Below, piece after piece: positions 16,204-25,221 of a DNA stretch of 58,296 bases (position 1 is its first letter; the number at the start of each line of letters is the position of its first letter). Where the stretch lies: the NCBI GenBank assembly GCA_027449905.1, contig DAIDKT010000099.1:1-58296 (forward strand), in the 5' to 3' direction. The translations under genes and the position numbers were made by a program. The stretch comes from Legionellales bacterium (lineage in GTDB: Bacteria; Pseudomonadota; Gammaproteobacteria; Legionellales; Legionellaceae). Under the pieces are notes generated by a model. That model saw only the letters and a list, made by a program, of their open reading frames with translations. It ran no database searches and was not told where the DNA came from.

Positions 16204-17025
16204 ATGCCCCTACAAAACATCATTGAACATTATTTTGAAGATAGACAAACGTTGAGCCCCAATAAAGCACCTGCTAAGCTACTCGATGCAATTGAAACCA
16301 TCATGGTTGGTTTAGATAGTGGTCAATTACGGATTGCTGAGAAAAAAGAGAACCAATGGATTGTTCATCAATGGCTAAAAAAAGCCATTCTTCTTTCTTT
16401 CAAATTATATCCAAATCAACTCGTTCAAGCTGAGTATTGTCAATTTTATGACAAGTTACCCCTCAAATTTACCCATATGCAAGCAAGTGATTTTAGCAAC
16501 CTGGGTGTGCGCATCGTTCCCCATGCCATCGTCCGTCGTGGGGCCTATATCGGTAAAAACGCTATTTTAATGCCGTCTTTTATCAATATTGGTGCTTACG
16601 TAGATGAGAGCGTGATGGTTGATACCTGGGTAACAGTTGGCTCCTGCGCGCAAATAGGTAAAAATGTCCATTTATCAGGTGGGGTCGGCATTGGCGGTAT
16701 CTTAGAACCTTTACAAGCTAACCCGACCATTATCGAAGATCATTGTTTCATCGGGGCCCGATCTGAGATCGTCGAAGGGGTTATTGTTGAACACCACTCT
16801 GTCATTTCCATGGGGGTCTTTATCGGACAAAGCACTAAAATTTATAATCGCATGACTGGCGAGATCACTTATGGTGTCATTCCGGCTGGCTCTGTCGTTG
16901 TCTCTGGCAGTCTACCCAGTGCGGATAAAAGCCATCACTTATATTGTGCCGTCATCGTGAAGCAAGTTGATGAAAAAACCCGTGAAAAAATCAGCATCAA
17001 TGAATTGTTACGAGGAACAGATTGA
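16204..17025 (+). CDS. dapD: 2,3,4,5-tetrahydropyridine-2,6-dicarboxylate N-succinyltransferase
   Basis: DapD succinylates tetrahydrodipicolinate in the succinylase branch of lysine and meso-diaminopimelate synthesis. The 273-residue protein shows the left-handed beta-helix hexapeptide pattern ([38 protein letters not shown]) followed by the usual C-terminal VKQVDEKTR. Length matches the family (about 274). Its TGA stop overlaps the TTG start of dapE by three of four bases, giving tight coupling. Confidence 0.97.
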   Translation: MPLQNIIEHYFEDRQTLSPNKAPAKLLDAIETIMVGLDSGQLRIAEKKENQWIVHQWLKKAILLSFKLYPNQLVQAEYCQFYDKLPLKFTHMQASDFSNLGVRIVPHAIVRRGAYIGKNAILMPSFINIGAYVDESVMVDTWVTVGSCAQIGKNVHLSGGVGIGGILEPLQANPTIIEDHCFIGARSEIVEGVIVEHHSVISMGVFIGQSTKIYNRMTGEITYGVIPAGSVVVSGSLPSADKSHHLYCAVIVKQVDEKTREKISINELLRGTD

Positions 17026-18179
17026 AAACACAAGCAGATGCCATTCGCGATATTTTATCTGAATTAATTCAATTTGAGTCAATAACCCCTTTTGATTCAA
17101 CCTGTCAGTCATACATGATAGCGTTTCTAGAAACAGTCGGGTTTCGTTGTCAACGTTTTGATAATCCGCCAGTTTCTAATTTTTATGCTGAATTTGGTAC
17201 AGGTCAACCACTCCTTATTTTTGCCGGTCACACAGATGTTGTCCCAATCGGTGATCTGGCAAAATGGCATACCCCTCCCTTTGAGCTGCATGAAAAATCC
17301 GGTATGTTATATGGGCGAGGAGTCGCTGATATGAAAGGCAGTCTTGCTGCGATGATAGTTGCTGCTGCTCGTTTTACTAAATCTTACCCCGCCCCCCATG
17401 GCAAAATTGGTTTTTTAATTACCAGTGGTGAAGAAGGTTCTGAGTTTGCACGGGGCACTCCTTATGTGATGTCTGAATTATTCACTCAACAAATTTATCC
17501 TGATTATTGTATTGTTGGTGAACCATCTAGCACGCAACGAGTTGGAGATATGATTAAAGTTGGGCGTCGAGGCTCACTGAATGGGCGATTAACTTTTCAG
17601 GGTAAACAAGGCCATGTGGCTTACCCGCATTTGGCCCAAAATCCCATTCATTTGATGACACCCGCACTCAATGAATTGATCAACATCCGTTGGGATAACG
17701 GCAATGATCATTTTCCACCCACTTCACTGCAATTGACCCATGTGCATGCTGGCGGCCAAGCGGATAATATCATCCCAGGCGACATGACCGTCCATTTGAA
17801 TTTTCGTTACTCAACAGAACAAACAGCTGAAAGTCTCAAAAAATCCGTGCATAATTGTTTTAAACGACATCAGTTAAGTCCTGACATCCATTGGTCCCTG
17901 AGTGGTGAACCTTTTTTAACCGACAAGGGACCCTTATTAGATGCTTGTGTGGCGGTCATACAACAGCAGACAAAACAGCATCCGGAGCTTTCAACGACTG
18001 GTGGAACATCCGATGGTCGGTTTATCAAACCTTATGGTGTGGAAGTGATCGAGTTAGGGCCGGTGAATGCAACAATCCACCAGATCAATGAATCAGTTTC
18101 TTTAGAAGATTTAGACCGGTTGGCTGATCTATATTATGCCATCGCTGAGGTATTATTAGGCAAAGCCAACAAGCCATAA
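17022..18179 (+). CDS. dapE: Succinyl-diaminopimelate desuccinylase
   Basis: DapE is a di-zinc amidohydrolase that releases succinate and LL-diaminopimelate, feeding peptidoglycan and lysine. The metal and catalytic motifs are all present: [30 protein letters not shown] and TIHQINE. At 385 residues it is slightly longer than E. coli DapE (375). Translation probably begins at the TTG at 17022, overlapping the dapD stop, since no ATG is suitably placed; the two genes form an operon. Confidence 0.96.
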   Translation: MKTQADAIRDILSELIQFESITPFDSTCQSYMIAFLETVGFRCQRFDNPPVSNFYAEFGTGQPLLIFAGHTDVVPIGDLAKWHTPPFELHEKSGMLYGRGVADMKGSLAAMIVAAARFTKSYPAPHGKIGFLITSGEEGSEFARGTPYVMSELFTQQIYPDYCIVGEPSSTQRVGDMIKVGRRGSLNGRLTFQGKQGHVAYPHLAQNPIHLMTPALNELINIRWDNGNDHFPPTSLQLTHVHAGGQADNIIPGDMTVHLNFRYSTEQTAESLKKSVHNCFKRHQLSPDIHWSLSGEPFLTDKGPLLDACVAVIQQQTKQHPELSTTGGTSDGRFIKPYGVEVIELGPVNATIHQINESVSLEDLDRLADLYYAIAEVLLGKANKP

Positions 18180-18188
18180 ACCGGGTGA

Positions 18189-19460
18189 TCAACTTGATTT
18201 CGCCGCGTTTTTTTCATCGACCGGATCAAAGACAGCACGCTCACGCACTGATTCAGACACAACTTTCACAACGCAAGAATCTGACCAGACATTCAGTGCC
18301 GTTTCTAACATATCAATTAAACTATAAAAAGGTAAAATAATTCCCATGAGCGTAATGGGTACATTCATGCTGGCAAGCAGACTGGCACTCAGAAAAAAAC
18401 AACCCATGGGAACACCAGCATTACCAATGGCAGCAACCGTCGCAATCACGATCCACGAAGCCATCGAGGCCAATGACAAATGTATCCCATTGTTTTGCAT
18501 CAAAAAGACAACTGTGGCAAAAATAAAAGCCGCACATCCATTCATATTGATGCTGGTGCATAATGGCAACACAAAACGACTGATTTCGGGTTTAACACCT
18601 AAATTCTTTTCAACTGTATCCATCGTCACCGGAAGTGTTCCAACTGAAGACTTGGAGAAAAAAGCCAAAGACAATGCTGGCAACATGCCTTTCATTGTTG
18701 GGATGACCGGAACCCCTTTAATCTTGAGCCAAGCAGGTAAGACCAATAACCCCTGTGCTAAATTGGCAAAAACAACGACCAGTAAATATTGACCAATTCC
18801 TTTGAAGTCCGCGCCGTGATGCAATTCAGCAACCGTGGTCGTGATAAATCCAAACAAACCAATAGGGATGATAGCGATAACCCAGCGCGTAATCACCATC
18901 AATAATCCATGGGCCCCTCGGAAAAACTGAGTGATGGTCTGGCGTGGTTGCTCTTCTGGAATATAGCGAATAGCGATCCCGATCACGATCCCCAAAAACA
19001 AAACACCCATCACCTGGTTTTCCAAAAATGGGGAAAAAATAGTCGATGGAATCAATTTGGCAATATATTGAACGTAACTGGGCTGTGAGTCGATTGACGA
19101 CACCGATAAAACTGCATTCGTCAACCCCACCGTGTGAGGCTGGATAAGGTTATAAAGTAGAAAACTAACCCCCGCAGCGACCAACGTAGTCCCTAGCGTA
19201 TACGACATCGTTCGACGCCAAACAACTTTCATCGTCCCTTCAGAACGATAATTAGATAAGGTCACAACAATGGATAATGCAATAATAGGTAAACTGATGC
19301 ATTTAAAAATACGAATGAAAATGTCAGAAATGATGAGCCCTGCTGTTTTCAAAACACCCATATCGCTAAGACCACTGATGATTGCGAGGATGATAATGAC
19401 GACATAAACCATTGGGGCATTAAAATTGAATTGTTTCTTTTTGACATGCTGAGTGCACAT
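18189..19460 (-). CDS. Dicarboxylate/amino acid:cation symporter (SDF family)
   Basis: A 423-residue inner-membrane Na+ or H+ coupled symporter of the DctA/GltP/SstT family. Characteristic are the serine-rich hairpin before helix 7 (here FFSKSSVGTLPVTM), the unwound helix motif SINMNGCAAF and the second hairpin GNAGVPMGCFFLSASLLA. Substrate could be a C4-dicarboxylate, Glu or Ser/Thr; amino-acid uptake would suit a Legionella relative but is not proven. ATG 19460 has AAGGA eight bases upstream. It converges on dapE with a nine-base gap. Confidence 0.92.
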   Translation of the reverse strand: MCTQHVKKKQFNFNAPMVYVVIIILAIISGLSDMGVLKTAGLIISDIFIRIFKCISLPIIALSIVVTLSNYRSEGTMKVVWRRTMSYTLGTTLVAAGVSFLLYNLIQPHTVGLTNAVLSVSSIDSQPSYVQYIAKLIPSTIFSPFLENQVMGVLFLGIVIGIAIRYIPEEQPRQTITQFFRGAHGLLMVITRWVIAIIPIGLFGFITTTVAELHHGADFKGIGQYLLVVVFANLAQGLLVLPAWLKIKGVPVIPTMKGMLPALSLAFFSKSSVGTLPVTMDTVEKNLGVKPEISRFVLPLCTSINMNGCAAFIFATVVFLMQNNGIHLSLASMASWIVIATVAAIGNAGVPMGCFFLSASLLASMNVPITLMGIILPFYSLIDMLETALNVWSDSCVVKVVSESVRERAVFDPVDEKNAAKSS

Positions 19461-19858
19461 TGGCCAATCCTTGTGAATTAAAACAAACATTTTTGTTCAA
19501 TATATTAACATAAACTTACTGCGTATTCAACCTAAAAAACACGGCCTGGAGTATCTTCCTAGAAAAAGCAGTTACAGCCTTAGATTGGACTTTGGCCCAA
19601 CGAAGAGACAAAGTGCATGACACATTGATGTCAATTTGTCACCTTCGGTCGAGGCCTAACCTACACATGTTTTATCTGGCTATACCATACGCAGCGTTGT
19701 ACCTCATTCATTAGAAATGCTTGCATTCTACACCAGGAATACGATATAACGTACTTAAAAATAAAGTATCTAATCACCACAATTTTTGGCACGCTGAAAA
19801 TGTCGGAATTGAGTGCATATTGAACTAAAATTTTCATAAAAAAACCCGACACAAACCA
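19461..19858. other. Gene-free stretch upstream of the symporter
   Basis: No gene-like frame was found. It contains the symporter's own upstream region and a segment at about 19590-19607 (CTTTGGCCCAACGAAGAG) that nearly matches one at 32545-32562 inside another intergenic hairpin, suggesting a further small repeat. No strong promoter or riboswitch was recognised. Confidence 0.4.
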
Positions 19859-20018
19859 GGGGGTTTTGGCAATTCACATCTCGACGTCCCGCGACTTGTT
19901 CGCGGGATCCAGCTGGATCTATCTCTGTGCAATAGTGACGTGCATTGAGCAAGATCTCTGGATCCCGCGAACAAGTCGCGGGACGTAGGGCATCAGAAAA
20001 TGAATTGTCAACAGACCC
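19859..20018. mobile_element. MITE-like element, GGGTCTGTTGAC family, about 160 bp
   Basis: The right end (TGAATTGTCAACAGACCC) matches the family; the left end (GGCAATTCACATC) is partly decayed. Two inverted copies of a hairpin, CCCGCGACTTGTTCGCGGG near the left and CCCGCGAACAAGTCGCGGG near the right, make the element palindromic overall. No coding capacity. TA dinucleotides are not preserved at its edges, unlike the copies at 13759 and 25222. It ends 68 bases before the CsrA-like gene, so it could carry promoter or termination signals for it. Confidence 0.65.
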
Positions 20019-20086
20019 CAATGTGTGTGAGTTTTTAAAAAGTTTTCGTACAAGGTGCTGAATAGTTACAAAATAATAAGGTTTTT

Positions 20087-20275
20087 ATGAATATTGTATC
20101 TCTCCCATTTGAAGAACCGCTCACTATTTTAGTTCGTGGTGAAAAAATTAAAATTGTTACTTTCAAAACACCCGAGCATGGAAATATCAAATTTGGTATC
20201 GAGGCCCCACGTACAGTCAATATACATCGAGAAGAGATATATCGCGCCATTAAGCAACAAGAAGAAAAAGAGTAA
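20087..20275 (+). CDS. Divergent CsrA/RsmA-family RNA-binding protein
   Basis: A 62-residue protein whose C-terminal two-thirds align with CsrA: GNIKFGIEAPRTVNIHREEIYRAI in two pieces, GNIKFGIEAP then NIHREEIYRAI, corresponding to E. coli GNQVRIGVNAP and SVHREEIYQRI. CsrA dimers bind GGA motifs in mRNA leaders and control translation, in Legionella the switch between replication and transmission. The usual N-terminal LTRR strand is replaced by MNIVSLPFEEPLTILV, so two of the main RNA-contacting arginines are missing, while the HRE arginine remains. AAGG lies four bases before the ATG. The PAP2 gene follows three bases after its stop. It is a paralogue rather than the housekeeping csrA. Confidence 0.85.
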   Translation: MNIVSLPFEEPLTILVRGEKIKIVTFKTPEHGNIKFGIEAPRTVNIHREEIYRAIKQQEEKE

Positions 20276-20278
20276 CAC

Positions 20279-21289
20279 TTGCTAAACAAAGATCACATGG
20301 TTTCGATTTTTGACCGAACCCATATCAAGCAAGTATGGTTTAATATCTTCCTCAATCAACGTTGTGTGGTAACACTGATGGCTGGGGTGTTGGTTGCTCT
20401 TTCAGCAATTGCTTTACTGGTTAACGCATTTGTATACCATTATCCCGGGATCAATTACTTTCCTCCCAATAATCATCAGATCGTCATCACCATCATTTTG
20501 GTCTGTCTAGGCTTTAATTTACAATATGGAAAAAGAAGTCGTCCGACAAAAATAGCAAAAGAAGTGATAGTATTTTATGCGGTCATGGCGGTGATTGCTT
20601 TAGCCACCAATGCGGTGCAATATACCCCTTTTTCAACCATCGATACCCAGATTGTTGCATTTGAAAAAATGTTTCATTTTAATTTAACTGATGCAATGCG
20701 GTGGACCAGCGCCCATCCTCTATTGAAAGAAATACTAATTATCGCTTATGAAAGCCTCGCTTTTCAAATCGCTTTTCTGCCGTTATGGATGATTGTGAGA
20801 TCAGACTTGGCGATCTTAGATGAATATTATCTGCTGTTATTGTTGACAACGTTGATTGGTTTTGTTTTCTACTACTTTTTCCCAACAACCGCACCTGCCA
20901 GCGTGATTAAAAATCAGTACTTCTTCAAATCACAAATAGCAACTGGCCTTAAATTCATGCAAGTACATCAACATATTAACCCCACCACGATGGATGGGGG
21001 ATTGATAAGCTTTCCTTCTTTTCATGTTATATGGGCTTGGCTATGTCTTTACTTAATGCGCGGTTCTATATTGATCATCATTTTATTTCCGCTTAATATC
21101 TTGGCTATCATCAGTTGCGTGCTATTAGGTTGGCATTATCCAAGTGATTTACTTGGCAGCGCTGTGATTCTGATGCTTGCTCATGGATTTTGCATCATGC
21201 AACGGGCCACCGCGAAAAGGAGCAAATCCGGTCGCAAAAATCATACCGCCATCGAGCAAATCAGCGTTTTGAACAACCTCTTCCCGTAA
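20279..21289 (+). CDS. PAP2-superfamily membrane phosphatase
   Basis: A 336-residue integral membrane protein with about eight hydrophobic helices. The phosphatase motifs are in the C-terminal half: SFPSFHVIWAW (motif 2, with its His) and GWHYPSDLLGS (motif 3, His and Asp); a basic motif 1 is not obvious. Members act on phosphatidic acid, sphingolipid or polyprenyl phosphates, or as inositol phosphoryl transferases. TTG 20279 has AAGAG six bases upstream and couples it to the CsrA-like gene; ATG 20297 is an alternative. The last 47 codons overlap fadJ on the other strand and look like accidental read-through coding. Confidence 0.82.
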   Translation: MLNKDHMVSIFDRTHIKQVWFNIFLNQRCVVTLMAGVLVALSAIALLVNAFVYHYPGINYFPPNNHQIVITIILVCLGFNLQYGKRSRPTKIAKEVIVFYAVMAVIALATNAVQYTPFSTIDTQIVAFEKMFHFNLTDAMRWTSAHPLLKEILIIAYESLAFQIAFLPLWMIVRSDLAILDEYYLLLLLTTLIGFVFYYFFPTTAPASVIKNQYFFKSQIATGLKFMQVHQHINPTTMDGGLISFPSFHVIWAWLCLYLMRGSILIIILFPLNILAIISCVLLGWHYPSDLLGSAVILMLAHGFCIMQRATAKRSKSGRKNHTAIEQISVLNNLFP

Positions 21290-23122
21290 ACACGCATTTG
21301 CTTCATCAACCATCCGCTTAATCATTCGTTCAGCAAGCTCGGGATGTTTTTTATCACGCCCCAAGTGATGCTTGACTGGTTTACCATGCACATATCGGTA
21401 AAAACCTTGACCGGTTTTGCGTCCGAGTTTACCTGCCTCGACCATACTGCGCAATTTTTCGGGAACCTGACCACCTAAATGAGTGGTTAGATTATCCGCA
21501 ACAGCTAAACACACATCCATACCAACCGTATCCGCTAATTCAACAGGACCCATCATCATTCCATACGATTTAGCTGCATCATCAATCACTTCGGGTGAGT
21601 ATCCCTCCTCCAGTAGTTTTACCGCTTCAATCAAGTATGGCATCAAAATCCGATTAATTAAAAAACCAGGGCTCGATTTAACTGGCAAGGGTAGTTTTCC
21701 AATTTGACCGACAAACGCACAAGCATGTTGCGCTATTTCTTGGGACGTTTTTGAACCGCTCACCACTTCAACAAGCTCCATTTGGGCAACTGGATTGAAG
21801 AAATGAATACCAACCAGTCTCTGGGGGTTTGTCATAACCTGATTGATTTCATCTAAAGGAATACTTGATGTATTGGTTGCAATAATTGCTTCGGGTTTTG
21901 CCTGATCCTCCACCTGCTGAACAATCGATTGTTTAACCTCTAGATTTTCAAACACGGCTTCAATAATCACATCAGCACGCTTGACGCCATCTCCTTGCGG
22001 ATCGGGGATCAAATGATCCATGACTGCTTGAATTAAGCGCGGTTTACGCAATTTTTTAGTATACAAGCGATGGGCACGGGCAATCGCGGGGGCAATTTGT
22101 TCATAGGATTTATCTTGCAAAGTCACATGAAGTCCGCGTAATGCGCACCACGCAGCAATGTCCCCTCCCATCACACCGGCACCAATCACATGAACATGGT
22201 GTACTTGAACCGCACCCTGTTTAGCAAAAGCCTTCATTTGTTCGCGTAATAAATAGGCACGAACCAAATTTTTGGCTGTTTCACCCTGTGTAATTAATTG
22301 TTCAACTGAGTCTGCTTCTTTCAGGTAAGCACGTTCGTCAAATCCCCCTTCTTTTTCCCATAGGTCAATCACCGCATAAGGGGCAGGATAGTGATTTTGA
22401 GGAAATTTTTTCCCGACTTCACGTCGTAATAATTTTGCAAGCAAGCGTCTAACCCAAGTAAAATTAGTCAAAGACTGACTAAACGTCGGTTTATACCGAG
22501 GTGGTTTATGCTGAATAAAATAGACACCGGCGCGTTTTAATTGACGGATAGGCACCACATCATCAAGTAAACCTAGCTGCTTTGCTTTGTTTGCAGCAAT
22601 CGGAGCTCCGGTTAAAATGAGTTGTGACAATGCTTGAAAACCACCTATCAATCGAGGTAATCGAACAGTTCCGCCCCAACCCGGATGAATACCGAGCAGC
22701 ACCTCAGGTAAACCCAATCGAGTGTCTTTGTCATCAGTCGCAAGACGATAATCACATGCCAAGGCTAACTCAAGACCCCCACCCATACAAAATCCATGAA
22801 TTAGCGCGACAGTCGGTATCGTAAGCGACTCTAATCTAGAGAAGACAGTTTGACCCTTTCTTAGAAAATCAATCACTTGCTTCGGGTCATTAAAATGAGC
22901 AAACTCATGAATATCTGCACCGGCAATGAATCCTTTATCCTTCAGAGAATAGAGGATCAGTCCTTTTGCGGTGACCAGTCCCGCAATATCTTGCAAAATA
23001 CTATTTAACTCATCTAGGACATGACTACCAATCGTATTGACTGAGGCATTCTCTCGACCAAAACCCAACCAGACGATTTGTTCAGCGTCTACTTTCACTT
23101 CCCAATGTTTATAATGACTCAT
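21149..23122 (-). CDS. fadJ: Fatty-acid oxidation multifunctional alpha subunit
   Basis: A 657-residue fusion of enoyl-CoA hydratase/isomerase and 3-hydroxyacyl-CoA dehydrogenase. The hydratase half has the oxyanion region IHGFCMGGGLELALACDYR (as GFCMGGG) and catalytic Glu motif GLPEVLLGIHPGWGG; the dehydrogenase half has the NAD motif VIGAGVMGGDIA, the catalytic His region GIHFFNPV and FLINRILMPY. Its ATG overlaps the thiolase stop as ATGA, so the pair is coupled. Thiolase-first order matches fadI-fadJ rather than fadBA. It is somewhat shorter than E. coli FadJ (714). Confidence 0.93.
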   Translation of the reverse strand: MSHYKHWEVKVDAEQIVWLGFGRENASVNTIGSHVLDELNSILQDIAGLVTAKGLILYSLKDKGFIAGADIHEFAHFNDPKQVIDFLRKGQTVFSRLESLTIPTVALIHGFCMGGGLELALACDYRLATDDKDTRLGLPEVLLGIHPGWGGTVRLPRLIGGFQALSQLILTGAPIAANKAKQLGLLDDVVPIRQLKRAGVYFIQHKPPRYKPTFSQSLTNFTWVRRLLAKLLRREVGKKFPQNHYPAPYAVIDLWEKEGGFDERAYLKEADSVEQLITQGETAKNLVRAYLLREQMKAFAKQGAVQVHHVHVIGAGVMGGDIAAWCALRGLHVTLQDKSYEQIAPAIARAHRLYTKKLRKPRLIQAVMDHLIPDPQGDGVKRADVIIEAVFENLEVKQSIVQQVEDQAKPEAIIATNTSSIPLDEINQVMTNPQRLVGIHFFNPVAQMELVEVVSGSKTSQEIAQHACAFVGQIGKLPLPVKSSPGFLINRILMPYLIEAVKLLEEGYSPEVIDDAAKSYGMMMGPVELADTVGMDVCLAVADNLTTHLGGQVPEKLRSMVEAGKLGRKTGQGFYRYVHGKPVKHHLGRDKKHPELAERMIKRMVDEANACLREEVVQNADLLDGGMIFATGFAPFRGGPLHDAKSMSKHQNHSAAK

Positions 23123-24435
23123 TTTGCTGCCACCCCTGTCAATCGCTCCAAATACATTGCACCGCCTTGTCCCCCACCAATACAAATAGAGGCGATACCA
23201 CGTGTGCCATTTTTTTGACGTAATTCATTCAGCAAGTGTAATACGATCCTCGCACCGCTCGCCCCTATCGGATGTCCCGCTGCAATGGCTCCGCCATCAA
23301 TATTGACTCGCGACAATGGCGGCGCCCCCATGGCTTGTTTTAATCCCAATTGGGTTTGACAAAACACTTTATCATCCCAGGCAGCAAGACATCCCAGTAC
23401 TTGCGCGGCAAATGCTTCATTTATTTCCCACAAATCGATATCATCTGTTTTTAATTGTTGGCGCTGCAAAATAGGGGTAGCGGCATAAACAGGGCCGAGT
23501 CCCATTTCGGCTGGATCCAATGCACCCCATTGTGAATCAACAATTTGCCCCAGCACAGGCAAATGATATTTTTTTACTGCTTCTGCGCTGGCTAAAAGCA
23601 ACAAGCAAGCACCATCAGTAATTTGTGAACTATTTCCGGCCGTAACCAAACCATATTTTTTATCAAAATACGGTTTTAGTTTTGCCAAACCATCTGTAGT
23701 GGAATCAGATCGATATCCATTATCTGCCAAGTAGACTCGACCAGCATGATCAATAATCGGGACAACTTCATCCATAAGTCCAGCTGAGTAAGCTGCCGCT
23801 AAACGCAGATGACTTTGATTGGCAAACTCATCCATTTGTTGTCGAGTCAGACCGAAACGATAAGCCACTTTTTCTGCTGTTTGTCCCATATTGAGACCCA
23901 CAATCGGATCAGTCAATCCTCTAAGTAAAGCAATGACAGGGGCAAAAAATGCGGGGCGTAATTTGGTTAATAATCGGAGGCGTTGTGGAATTGATTTAGC
24001 AGCAAACCAGCCAGACATCCAATCAACCATTTTTTCATTTAACATAATCGGGGCATGACTCATTGCCTCTGTGCCACCCGCCAACACCAAATGGCTCCGG
24101 CCGCTCGCGATCTGCATGGCTGCATTATCAAGCGCTTGCATACCAGAAGCGCAATTGCGCATCACCGTATAAGCCGGCACTTCAAAGCCACAACCCAAGC
24201 GCAAAGCGATGACCCGTGCAATATTGATTTCATCTGGCCCTGCCATGACACAACCTATTATTACCTCATCTAAGTCAGTGGGTAAAAATGGTTGTCGTTT
24301 CAATAAGACATTACCGGCAGCCACCGCCAAATCAGAGGCACTAAACGGCCCCACATTTTTGGCTTTTAAGAATGGGGTCCGGCAGCCATCGACAATATAT
24401 ACCGGCTTCCCATCTAAATTAGATTGATGTTTCAT
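23119..24435 (-). CDS. fadI: Acetyl-CoA acyltransferase (thiolase)
   Basis: A 438-residue thiolase, the beta subunit of the beta-oxidation complex; it cleaves 3-ketoacyl-CoA to acetyl-CoA. The nucleophilic Cys is in RNCASGMQALD, followed by NEAFAAQVLG, GHPIGASGARIV and the second active-site Cys in SICIGGGQGGAM. Length agrees with FadI (436) rather than FadA (387). ATG 24435 is chosen because a near-perfect GGAGGAATC immediately precedes it. It is the first gene of the fadI-fadJ pair. Confidence 0.94.
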   Translation of the reverse strand: MKHQSNLDGKPVYIVDGCRTPFLKAKNVGPFSASDLAVAAGNVLLKRQPFLPTDLDEVIIGCVMAGPDEINIARVIALRLGCGFEVPAYTVMRNCASGMQALDNAAMQIASGRSHLVLAGGTEAMSHAPIMLNEKMVDWMSGWFAAKSIPQRLRLLTKLRPAFFAPVIALLRGLTDPIVGLNMGQTAEKVAYRFGLTRQQMDEFANQSHLRLAAAYSAGLMDEVVPIIDHAGRVYLADNGYRSDSTTDGLAKLKPYFDKKYGLVTAGNSSQITDGACLLLLASAEAVKKYHLPVLGQIVDSQWGALDPAEMGLGPVYAATPILQRQQLKTDDIDLWEINEAFAAQVLGCLAAWDDKVFCQTQLGLKQAMGAPPLSRVNIDGGAIAAGHPIGASGARIVLHLLNELRQKNGTRGIASICIGGGQGGAMYLERLTGVAAK

Positions 24436-24643
24436 GATTCCTCCAGAAACCTGACTCCATAACAAAACAGCATACGATACAATGATTCAAGATGCCAGTC
24501 TTTCAGTATGTCGGTCAGGAGCTCCCGCTATGACATATCAGGTAAACGTAGTCTATCATCCTAGAGCACGCTAAGACTGCTTATTAAGTAACAAATTAGT
24601 TTCAAGTGCCGTTTTAGTTAAAAGCCGGTTGCATGAATATCAG

Positions 24644-24671
24644 TTGACGAGGAAAGAATAACTGTTATACT
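24644..24671 (+). promoter_or_regulatory. tRNA operon promoter
   Basis: TTGACG (24644-24649) and TATACT (24666-24671) are separated by 16 bases and followed by a GC-containing discriminator, ending 15 bases before the first base of tRNA-Ser. The arrangement is a strong sigma-70, stable-RNA type promoter and probably drives both tRNAs. Confidence 0.75.
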
Positions 24672-24686
24672 TTCGCTCCGGTGGAT

Positions 24687-24777
24687 GGAGAGATGGCCGA
24701 GTGGTCGAAGGCGCTCCCCTGCTAAGGGAGTATGGGACAAAATCCCATCGAGGGTTCGAATCCCTCTTTCTCCGCCA
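24687..24777 (+). tRNA. tRNA-Ser (anticodon GCT)
   Basis: A 91-base class II tRNA including an encoded CCA. Acceptor arms GGAGAGA and TTTCTCC pair apart from one base, the anticodon stem CTCCC/GGGAG closes the loop CTGCTAA with anticodon GCT at 24721-24723, a long variable arm (TATGGGAC..ATCCCATC) follows, and the T loop is GTTCGAATC. It reads AGC and AGU serine codons. Confidence 0.97.
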
Positions 24778-24787
24778 TATCACTTAT

Positions 24788-24864
24788 GCGCCCGTAGCTC
24801 AGTTGGATAGAGTATTTGGCTACGAACCAAAAGGTCGGAGGTTCGAATCCTTCCGGGCGCACCA
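24788..24864 (+). tRNA. tRNA-Arg (anticodon ACG)
   Basis: A 77-base tRNA with encoded CCA, ten bases after tRNA-Ser. Acceptor GCGCCCG pairs with CGGGCGC, the D arm is GCTCAGTTGGATAGAG, the anticodon stem TTTGG/CCAAA holds the loop CTACGAA with ACG at 24822-24824, and the T arm contains GGTTCGAATC. The first A is presumably deaminated to inosine, as in other bacteria. Confidence 0.97.
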
Positions 24865-24894
24865 TATGCGGCCCTTCTGCACTAATCTGATCAT

Positions 24895-25086
24895 AAAATC
24901 CGAACCGTGACCGTAAGGGAGCGGAAAACTCGGCTTTTTCCCATTTGCGGGGGCACTTTCTCAAGCAGATAGTACTAACGGCTATTCCCTAAATCAGGGC
25001 ACTTCACGCAAATTTCCGCTCCCTTACGGTCACGGTTCGGGTTTTATGAGCAAATTTCCGCTCCCTTACGGTCACGGTTCGGGTTT
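24895..25086. repeat. Cluster of three copies of a 33-bp repeat next to tRNA-Arg
   Basis: The unit TTTCCGCTCCCTTACGGT, continuing CACGGTTCGGGTTT, occurs directly at 25013-25045 and 25055-25086, and inverted at 24895-24928 with one difference. The outer inverted pair could form a long cruciform or a strong RNA hairpin. There is no coding sequence here. Similar short GC-rich units are known as dispersed intergenic repeats in other bacteria; whether this one is dispersed in this genome cannot be told from the window. Confidence 0.85.
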
Positions 25087-25221
25087 AGGCTCTTCCCCAA
25101 ATCCAGGGGCACCTTAATGTTTCCTGTCACATTGACTATTGAGTAGCCAGGAAAATTTAGGATATTATCTTTCTTCGGCACTTTAATCATCTTTTGATTG
25201 CGGAATCAAAAAGTTAGATTA

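Noticed and set aside
18346..18792. 148-codon plus-strand frame opposite the symporter
   Set aside because: Lies fully inside a clear SDF-family gene, with no ribosome site or protein-like motif.
19661..20021. Two minus-strand frames in the region before the CsrA-like gene
   Set aside because: They read through the palindromic mobile element at 19859-20018 and have no ribosome site or family features.
24895..25086. CRISPR array
   Set aside because: Only three units, one inverted, with unequal spacing of about 10 and 84 bases and no cas genes.
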